Shown piece by piece: positions 56,555 to 64,000 of a stretch of DNA of 64,000 bases. The position numbers and the translations under genes are program-made. How positions within the stretch are numbered: the stretch's first letter is position 1; each line of letters begins with the position of its first letter. Origin of the DNA: Proteles cristata cristata (Eukaryota > Chordata > Mammalia > Carnivora > Hyaenidae); NCBI GenBank assembly GCA_017311185.1, contig JAESUZ010005462.1:2604001-2668000 (forward strand), read 5' to 3'. The notes below the pieces were generated by a model, which made no database searches, was not told where the DNA came from, and saw only the letters and a list, made by a program, of their open reading frames with translations.

Positions 56555-56690
56555 CATAGAAACATTTTGAGTTAAGAGGGATGTTTGTGTCTCAGATTCT
56601 CATTCTACTGATAGAAAGTTGAGACCTAGGGAGAGGTCAGTGAATGCATGAGTACATAAATTAATTTGGTAACAGAGCCAGGACTAGAAA
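56555..56690 (-). repeat. MIR-like SINE fragment, antisense
   Basis: TCTCATTCTACTGATAGAAA, GTTGAGACCTAGGGAGAGGT and GGTAACAGAGCCAGGACTAG follow the antisense MIR-type order (CTCATTTTACAGATGAGGAA, CTGAGGCCCAGAGAGG, CAGAGCCAGG). Confidence 0.55.
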
Positions 56691-58179
56691 CATGGATGAT
56701 ACTCAATAAGACCAAGCACCAACCAATGAGAACACAGAGCTAGTGTGGCCATCCCAGTGCGCACGGGTTAAATACTAGTTACCCAGCCATGCCAGTGCTC
56801 TGTCCATTGTCTGTGACTCATCCTGGCTTTGGGTTTAGGGCAGTAGTTCTTTCTGTCCTCCACACAGCCCTTCAATTCATAGTCTCAGCAACATTTGAGT
56901 GGTGAGCAGCAGAGGGATGGAAGCCAGAGTCCTATGCCAGGTACTGTGGAATAAGAAAGATGCATGAGATGCAGTTCCTGGAAACCTGACCCCTCGATAT
57001 CATCGTTCTGCATGACTTACAGATGATTCACACAGACTGGCTAGAACTAGTTGGTTGCATCACCCTTCCTCATTCCCATGACACAGGACAGGGCATGGCA
57101 GGTAAAGACAGAGGGTGAATTGAAAATACAGATTAACAGGCTCCTTTTCTTTCATTCTTGTTCCCCTGATAATGACCTGTCTTAGGAAATGTGTGACAGG
57201 AGAGACAAGCTGACAGGTGGAGTGAATCAGAGGCCAAACCTCAATCAAAAAAGAAGGGTTGGCGCAGGGAATCACAGTGTTGTTGCCAACTTCGAGCCCT
57301 CCCTGAGCCTGCAGTGTCACCAACTCCTCCTCATAGACAAATATTTTTTGGGGGGCTGGCCAGCTTTTATTCCTTCTGATAACAGCACGTCCATTTTCCT
57401 ATGAGGTCCTACTCTATCCCAGACTCAACACCCAACTCCTTAGGTAGGCACAAAGCTCAGGCCTGGATCATGGGGGCATTCATCCCACCTCCCTGGCCTC
57501 AGTGATCAGCTCTGGGGTGAGCTCATGAGTCAAGTCAGGCCAAAGAGTGTCTGAGGAAGTCTGTTGGAGAGACACAAAGAAAATCATTCTATTTCTGCTG
57601 CAATTGCTAACCATTAAGGTGGCATAAAAGAAGAGAGTGTTCAGTGGCCCATCTGAGAGCTAAGCCAATAGGTATGAAAGCAGATCTGAGAGCTTCTGCT
57701 CTCTGCAGAGGGAAAGGGAGAGACAAAATCTAAATGACACCATCGGAGCTCCTGGATTCGGTTATGTCCAAGGTCAAATCCAAGGCTTTTCAGTGCATTC
57801 TCTTTTTCCTTCAGTAGTTGCAGTTCTGCCACTTGATGAAGTGAATGCAAGATCCATAATACCAGCATTAACCCAGAGCTATGGGAAAGAACAGGCACAT
57901 TGTGAAGCAACTGGAAGTCCTGTCAGAAGAGTAAGGAGTGTTAGGCCTCATCACCTTCCACTAACCATTAAATGAGGTGAATTTCCTGGAGGTAAAAATA
58001 CACCAGCATGGTGGTGTCGTTTTGTTTACTACTTTGAACTGAGAGTGAACTATGCTATGCAAAGTATGATGGGAGGATAGAGAGAGATAATCTAACTGAA
58101 CCTAGGAGAAAAGACAAGACTGTACTCAAGAGCTGTCTGCTAGATTAAGAAAAATAAAAGGAAAAGCAGGCTGGGAAGA
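56691..58179. other. Unique non-coding DNA
   Basis: No repeat or gene recognised. Frames of 60-89 codons lie on both strands without domains. Confidence 0.5.
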
Positions 58180-58600
58180 AGAGGGAGATTAAGAGCTTGG
58201 TTTTGGAAATACCAAATATTGAACACTCCTCAGCACAGCTGAGTGGTGATTTCCAATTGTGTCATGTATGATTCTTAAGGCAAGGATGGAAATGTAGGTT
58301 AGAGATACGAAATTTAGAGTCAACACTATGGTAGCCAATCCATGATCACATATGAATGAGATTGCCCAGAGACAAGAATGAGAAGAGAAACATGACCGTG
58401 GACAGACTTTGCAGGATGGTAACATTTAAAAGGCAAGACTAAGGAGAAAGAGCCAGGTAGGAAAATAAGAATGGCCAAGAAAGAGAAAGAAAATCAGTAG
58501 GAAATTGTCCCCAAAGCTAAGCAAGAAAATGTTTCTAAAACTGAAAACAATCAGCAAAACTAAATGCCATAAAAAGGTCCAAAAACAGGAAAGCTGGGAA
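58180..58600. repeat. Possible ancient repeat fragment, unassigned
   Basis: The purine-rich text GTAGGTTAGAGATACGAAAT, GGAGAAAGAGCCAGGTAGGA and GAAAATGTTTCTAAAACTGA loosely parallels an old mammalian repeat I cannot name. It may simply be unique DNA. Confidence 0.3.
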
Positions 58601-58689
58601 ATACATCCTGGATTGGGTAATCTAAAGGGTAATCTCATGGTATGATGGTGACATAATCACACCAGACATGCTTGTGCTGTCCTTCTTCT

Positions 58690-58915
58690 GCAATGCCCCT
58701 CTGCCTTTTTCCAAGAGAACCAGTGTGCATCTCTATCTTCTCTCCTTTCCCATGTCTTTATCCACGTCTTTCTCTCACTCCTCTTTCTACACACTTCCCT
58801 GGCAGCACTTAGCACATGCATAAAAACTACTCTTTTTTTATACTTTTCTCTCTTAGTAGACTGTTAGTTCCTTGAGGCCAGGGATTCTGTATATTTATCA
58901 TTTTCATTTAAGCTA
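58690..58915 (+). mobile_element. LINE-2 3' part
   Basis: CTCTTTCTACACACTTCCCT, GGCAGCACTTAGCACATGC, GTAGACTGTTAGTTCCTTGA and GGCCAGGGATTCTGTATATT follow the L2 3' region (TAGACTGTAAGCTCCTTGAG GGCAGGGACTGTGT). Confidence 0.72.
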
Positions 58916-58919
58916 GTTA

Positions 58920-59440
58920 ATGAGGCACAATTTTCATATATCAAAATGTAAACATCTTAAGTGTACGACTCAATTTTTAAAATATGTACACATTGTATAC
59001 CCCCAGCCAGATCATGATATGCACATTTCTAGTACCCGAAATGTTTACCCCATTCTCTTTCCCAGTCAACACCTCCAAGTTAATTGCTATTCTGACCTCT
59101 GTCACCATAGATTAATTTTGCCTATAAACTTAATATTAATGGAATTATGGAGTATGTAGTCTTTGGAGATATCTACTTTTTCTCAGCACATTTGCTCACC
59201 CACATTGTTATATGCAGCTGTAGTCTGTTCCTTTACATTGCTGTATACTGAATGGATAAACCACCATGTATGCATTCACTCTTCTGTTGTAGGGCATTTG
59301 AATCATTTCCAAATTTGTGGCTGTTAAAAACAATGCTGCTATGGACATTCTGGCATATCTTCGGTGCACATAATACTAATTTTTTGAGGTATTTACTCAG
59401 AAGTGGAAATCTTGGGTCTGTCCTTTAATCTTTTTCTCAT
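58920..59440 (-). mobile_element. Old LINE-1 3'-region fragment, antisense
   Basis: AACATCTTAAGTGTACGACT, GTACCCGAAATGTTTACCCC, CACCATAGATTAATTTTGCC, ATTAATGGAATTATGGAGTA, ACAATGCTGCTATGGACATT and TACTCAGAAGTGGAAATCTT reproduce the antisense order of the L1 3' region; same type as 19390-19735 but longer. Confidence 0.8.
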
Positions 59441-59813
59441 TTATCACTTCATCCTATGTAACAGATGAATAGATATCAAGTAAGTCCAAAATGCTCTTTA
59501 TATCATAAACAATTTTTCAACAAATTTCTTGTAAGAAGTTAAATTTAATGCCATTTACTAATATTTTTGTGATATTATCATCAAATATTTTTAGATGTAT
59601 TTCAAAGAAGTGTATCAAAAACTAAAGAACTGGCCAAAAGTTCAATTAACAGAAGACACAAGCCCTTCTCCTTAAAGAACTCATAATATAAGCTCAAACT
59701 AAAAATAAACTATATAATTTCAAAAAATAAGGTAAATAACTTCTGAAATAAATAAGACAGAATAGGAAAAATTGGTTTCAGGAGACTCAGAAAGATCTGC
59801 TATTTTGCCAAGG
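59441..59813. other. AT-rich unique DNA
   Basis: Nothing recognised. Confidence 0.5.
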
Positions 59814-59824
59814 AAAGAAATGAG

Positions 59825-60043
59825 ACGGGGCGCCTGGGTGGCTTAGTCGGTTAAGCGTCCGACTTTCCCTTAGGTCATGATCTCACGGTTCGTGGGTTCG
59901 AGCCCTGCGTCGGGCTCTGTGCTGACTGCCAGCTCAGAGCCTGGAGCCTATTTCGGTCTATGACTCCCTCTCTCTCTGACTCTCCCCTGCTCACGCTGTC
60001 TCTCTCTGTCTCCTAGAAATAAATAAAACATTAAAAAAAAGAA
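59825..60043 (+). mobile_element. CanSINE, young copy
   Basis: Near-consensus head GGGGCGCCTGGGTGGCTTAG, AAGCGTCCGAC, GTTCGTGGGTTCGAGCCCTG with CpGs kept, the GCTGACTGCCAGCTCAGAGC insertion and the tail CTCCTAGAAATAAATAAA. The TSD AAAGAAATGAG is perfect at 59814-59824 and 60044-60054. Confidence 0.95.
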
Positions 60044-60054
60044 AAAGAAATGAG

Positions 60055-60797
60055 GCACATATTCTATTCTAGGTTGGAATGAGGTCTCAGTCAATGCAAC
60101 TATTTTTGCATAAGAAATATGTTCAGGCAGGAACATGGCCTCAGCGGGTACCTCAACAAATGGCCCAGGAATAACATGACAAGAAAGGAATCTCACCAAT
60201 CACAGTACAAAATTTGTGGAGTGTTTTGCAAGTATCTGCTTCATTTTTTTACCAGTTAGGAGGAGTAAATACCATGGAAAGCTAATGAGCTTTGAGAAAT
60301 GGACTTTTATCATAGGGGAACCATGCCCAGACAATGCCAGGAGACTGCCTGCCACTTCTTTCTCTTCCTACTCTTCTTGATGGGCAGAATATGACCACAA
60401 ACTTGGCCTGAGTTTGCATGAAAAGAAGTGAAGTATTACCTTAAAGAAAAGATAAAAGGAACTGCAAAACAATGTGCCTTCTGGTTTGGACTCAAGCCTG
60501 TGTCTTCTATCCATCTCACACCATCCTCCCAACCCCCTGCCCAACCCATTGCTCTAAGGCATGACTCAAGTGCAAACATGAAGTCAATAGAATTTATTGG
60601 TGTTTTTCTAGGTCTCCTTCCATCCCCTTGGAAATCTTTCCAAGAGGAGGAAAAAGGACCTCCTGCCTATCCAGCTTAAACTATCAATACAAAATGAGTA
60701 AATAAATAATTTAGGCAGAGGGTGATGATGAGGGTGAATTCAAGGTCATTACTCTTCTGTGGCTGGCAGATACTGATAAGAAATACCAGGAAAAGTT
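60055..60797. other. Unique non-coding DNA
   Basis: No repeat recognised; an 83-codon frame (60428-60679) lacks domains. Confidence 0.5.
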
Positions 60798-60811
60798 GAA
60801 AAAGGAAAAAG

Positions 60812-61022
60812 GATGGGGCACCTGGGTGGCTCAGTTAGTTAAGCATCTGACTTCGGCTCAGGTCATGATCTTGGGTTCGTGGGTTCAAGCCCTCCATCGG
60901 GTTCTGTGCTGGAAGCTCAGAGCCGGGAGCCTGTTTCAGATTCTGTGTCTTCCTCTCCCTCTGACCCCCACCCCACTCATGCTCTGTCTCTCTCTGTCTC
61001 AAAAATAAATAAACTACAAAAA

Positions 61023-61082
<60 letters not shown>

Positions 61083-61109
61083 AAAAAAGAAAGAAAGAAA
61101 GAAAGAAAA
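60812..61109 (+). mobile_element. CanSINE with expanded (GAAA)n tail
   Basis: Head GGGGCACCTGGGTGGCTCAG, GTGGGTTCAAGCCCTCCATC, CT-rich part, AAAATAAATAAACTAC, then an almost pure GAAA run at 61021-61109. The TSD GAAAAAGGAAAAAG is perfect at 60798-60811 and 61110-61123. The lysine/glutamate run in the overlapping frame is translated microsatellite. Confidence 0.94.
61021..61109. repeat. (GAAA)n microsatellite
   Basis: About 22 tetranucleotide units with one or two interruptions, grown in the A-tail of the SINE. Likely highly polymorphic. Confidence 0.96.
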
Positions 61110-61123
61110 GAAAAAGGAAAAAG

Positions 61124-61670
61124 AAAGGACAGGCCTTTTCTGGCTAGGTCTGCCCCAGCTCCATTCATTCAACTGTCAGGATAAACACAATGATATATTC
61201 ATTTGCTCTGTGGTCTCATACATTAATAACATATGATGGTTTGAGTAGAAAAGAGCTTGAAAATAAAAACTTTATGAGAAACAATGACATTGTTTTCACC
61301 TGTGGCTCAGGGCTGTTTTGCTCTGGCAGTACTGGGACAGACAAGGTGAGTGAGCAGTCTGCTTGCCTGTGTTAGGGGATGCCAGCTTCCTGTGAGGCCT
61401 GCCCCTGGACAGTTCAGAAATGCTAGTCAGTACTTCTGAGGAGACAGGGCCTCTATGTTTATGACTCCAGGGACACCATTTATATGGATGTCACTAGGGA
61501 ACAGAACAGGAATGAACGTTGGTACAGTGATTGCATTTCCCTATTGAACATTGGCCACGTGTCATGAAATATCCTGGACACTGATGAATGTTAAATTGGA
61601 TATTTCATTGTCTCAGTAAATCTACTCAAAATTGTCAGGATCACAAGTCCTATGTTTTGCAATTTGAATA
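61124..61670. other. Unique non-coding DNA
   Basis: No repeat or gene recognised. Confidence 0.5.
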
Positions 61671-61672
61671 TA

Positions 61673-61997
61673 CAGTTGACCCTTGAACAACATAGCTTTG
61701 AACTGCATGGGACCACTTACACATGGACTTTTTTCAATAACATACAAACATATTCTGTTTCTTATGATTTTCTTAACAATATTCTCTTTTCTCTAGGTTA
61801 CTTTGTTGCAAGAGTACGGAATATAATACTTATAACATTCAAAATATGTGTTAATCAACTGTTTATGTTATCAGTAACTAGTATTGGTCAACAGTAGAAT
61901 AGTAATAGTTAAGTTTGGGGTGAGTCAAAAGTCATACATGGATTTTCAACTGCCTGAGGGTTCAGTGCCCCAAACCCCCATGTTGTTTAAGAGACAC
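61673..61997 (+). mobile_element. MER2 (Tigger/pogo-derived) DNA transposon
   Basis: Starts at a TA (61671-61672) with CAGTTGACCCTTGAACAACA. It continues TTATGATTTTCTTAACAATA, TGCAAGAGTACGGAATATAA, CAAAATATGTGTTAATCAAC, GTTTATGTTATCAGTAACTA and CCCCAAACCCCCATGTTGTT. The right terminal repeat is eroded. It is the non-autonomous MER2 type, without transposase, so the 81-codon frame inside (61652-61897) is not a gene. Confidence 0.9.
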
Positions 61998-62699
61998 ACA
62001 CACAAAATATAAACATATCAGGTGCAGGGGAGGGGATAGAGGTGGTTGTAGAAGCTATGAGAACCAACTCCAAAGAAAATAACCTATGGAAGAATTGCCA
62101 CTAATGCATCCCTTTTGCCAATGCCATCCTCCTTTCTCTATCCACTGGAAATGGTCAATAAATACACTACTGTTTAGCTCTTGACTAGAAATTCTTAGAA
62201 AATGTACATCTAACTAAATTAGAGATTTCCCAAAGGCAAGCACAAAACAGTGTACAGATGATCAAGAAATAATTTTGTATTTGACTTGACAATGCCCCCC
62301 TTTCTTGTTATTATCTTCAGTTAGATATGTCAAAGGTCTGTTTTGTGAAGAATTCACCTATTCTTGAGGAAAACACCATTTCTAATACGATTAAAAACTT
62401 TGATCTCTGACCACCATCTTCTCTTTCTTGCTCAATTCCTCTAACCCCCAAATTGCAATAATGCTTTCATCTTACTGGTACATCCAAACTATTGATCAAG
62501 CCTCTTTATGAGCCTCACACTCAGGTGAGACACTTTAAATTTATTTAGTTTAAATTCAGTAGTGAATATGCATATATCCTTAACTCCTTTGCTCTTTTCT
62601 GGTTTGCTCAGGCTTCCTTAAAAAAAGAAATATCAATAATGTCCAACTCTCAAGAAATTTAATTCTACCTCACTTACTTCATACTCTGACTATGACATC
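61998..62699. other. Unique non-coding DNA
   Basis: No repeat or gene recognised. Confidence 0.5.
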
Positions 62700-63395
62700 C
62701 AACAATCATGATTCTTGATATTTACCCAAAGGAGCTAAAAACGTATACGCATGCAAAAACATGCACATGGAAATTTATAGTAGCTTTATTCATAAAACAA
62801 AAACTTGGAAGCAACCAAGGTGTCCTTCAGTAGGTGAATGAATAAATAAGCTGTAATAGATCCAGACAATGGAATACTTTCAGTGCTAAAATCAAATGAG
62901 GTATCAGATCACAAAAAGACATGGAGAAAAGTGCATATTACTAAGTGAAAAATGCCAATCTGAAAAGGCAAAATACTGTATTTTCCATCCATATGACCTT
63001 CTGGAAAAGTTAAATTGAAGAGATTGTAAAAAAAATCAGTGGTTGCCAGGGGTTGACCAAAGGAGGAATGAATAAGTGAAACACAGGATTTTTAAAGCTG
63101 CAGGACTACTCTGTAGGCTACAATAATGGTGGATACATGCCATTACACATTTGTCCAAATCTGTAGAATGTAAAATACCAAGAATAAACCATAAAGTAAA
63201 TTATGAACTTTGGGTGATTGGATGTGACAGTGTAAGGTCATCAATTGTAACAACTGTACCATTGTAGTGGTGGAAATTGATAATATAGTAAGCTATCATC
63301 TGTGGGAACAGAGGCATATGGGAAATTGCTCTACCTTCCTGTCAATTTTGCTATAAACCTAAAACTGATCTTAAAAAATTCATTTATTAAGAGTT
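62700..63395 (+). mobile_element. Old LINE-1 (ORF2 end and complete 3' UTR)
   Basis: TATTTACCCAAAGGAGCTAA, AGCAACCAAGGTGTCCTTCA, CAATGGAATACTTTCAGTGC, CAGTGGTTGCCAGGGGTTGA, CTTTGGGTGATTGGATGTGA, CAATTGTAACAACTGTACCA and CTATAAACCTAAAACTGATC give the end of ORF2 and an L1MC/L1MD-type 3' UTR up to its tail. No frame survives. Confidence 0.82.
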
Positions 63396-63400
63396 TACAT

Positions 63401-63508
63401 TATAGATATAGATATACAGCAATATAGATGATATATAGATAGATAATAGATACAGACATGGATATGGATATGGATGTGGGTGTGGATGTAGATACAGATA
63501 TAGATAGG
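63401..63508. repeat. Imperfect (GATATA/GATATG)n microsatellite
   Basis: TAGATATAGATATA, TATAGATAGATAATAGATAC, GGATATGGATATGGATGTGG and GATACAGATATAGATAGG: a mixed tetra- and hexanucleotide GAT-rich run right after the L1 tail. Confidence 0.9.
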
Positions 63509-64000
63509 AGGATCACCAGAACAAAGAAATCAGACATTCCAACACTGAGGATAGGGAATCTGCACTTTTAAGAAGCTCTCCAAGTAATTTACATCCATGC
63601 ACATATCTATGACAACCACATTCTAAACCTGCTAATGGTTTTCAAGTCTTTAGCTTTTGAACCTTTTATCCCAATGTCAGCCTTCAACTTCCTAATAGAT
63701 CAGACAGATAACACCCAAAGAAACTCAGATTTAAGCAGACAGCAGTGAGTCCTTGGAAAACTTGTCCTCTTGCAGTGACCTCTGACAGAACAGGAATGGC
63801 CTCCACAGTGCTTCAAAAAGGATGGGAAGGCCTCAGATGTAAAGTTGTAACTCAAGGCCTATTTCTCTTAAGAAATTTGTATTAACGTTAAAATTTTGCT
63901 AACTCAACTTATTACTTCGCCTCAGTAAATAAGACTCCACTAAATGTTTAAAATGACTCTTCCTTGAAGATGCTAAAGTGTAGAATTTCACTCCCTATAA
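63509..64000. other. Unique non-coding DNA
   Basis: No repeat or gene recognised up to the window end. Confidence 0.5.

Noticed and set aside
60879..61184. Lysine/glutamate-rich 101-codon frame
   Set aside because: Translated SINE plus GAAA microsatellite.
61652..61897. 81-codon frame as a transposase remnant
   Set aside because: It lies in MER2, a non-autonomous Tigger-type element with no transposase coding in its consensus.

Overview
This window is nuclear DNA from a carnivoran mammal, almost certainly a cat (Felidae or a close feliform). The main evidence is 18 copies of the tRNA-derived CanSINE repeat. Their heads read like GGGGCGCCTGGGTGGCTCAG, and the bodies carry the feliform block CTCTGTGCTGACAGCTCAGA. 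Ages range from near-consensus copies with perfect target-site duplications (TSDs) to badly eroded ones. LINE-1 3' ends of the carnivore type (7440-7857 and inside 1289-1565) and old placental repeats (MIR, L2, MER5A, MER20, MER2, MaLR LTRs) complete the picture. Nothing looks bacterial, viral or plasmid-like.

I find no protein-coding gene, exon chain, CpG-island promoter or structural RNA gene. The longest open frame is 192 codons (30663-31241) and it has no recognisable domain. The others are short frames typical of chance, or frames inside SINE, LINE and microsatellite DNA. The window reads as intergenic (gene desert) or deep intronic sequence.

Layout: 1-13.4 kb is repeat-rich. It holds a SINE-L1 chimera, a young CanSINE at 5671, L1 pieces, and a MIR broken by two hAT transposons that share one duplicated octamer. 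From 13.4 to 18.1 kb there are few repeats, and the core (about 15985-17260) keeps many CpGs and AT-rich transcription-factor-like motifs, so it is my first candidate for a conserved non-coding element. From 18.1 to 40.8 kb SINEs, L1 pieces, a MaLR LTR, simple repeats and a possible class I LTR alternate with unique DNA, including an octamer/SOX-like pair at 34489-34511. From 40.8 to 48.0 kb there is no CanSINE at all; this stretch contains a CTCF-like motif (43764-43779), a palindromic repeat (44557-44740) and a second conserved-looking block (45180-46065). From 48 to 64 kb SINEs return, including two tandem insertions that used the same target, with L2, L1, MER2 and microsatellites.

No genes act together here. 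The plausible biology is cis-regulatory sequence in the two repeat-poor blocks, plus a layered record of retrotransposition. I did not find a new enzymatic, defence or mobile system. The most unusual items are the SINE-L1 chimera, the nested hAT pair, the triple-TSD SINE tandem and a three-member young SINE subgroup. Repeat family names were assigned by eye from remembered consensus sequences and were not computed.
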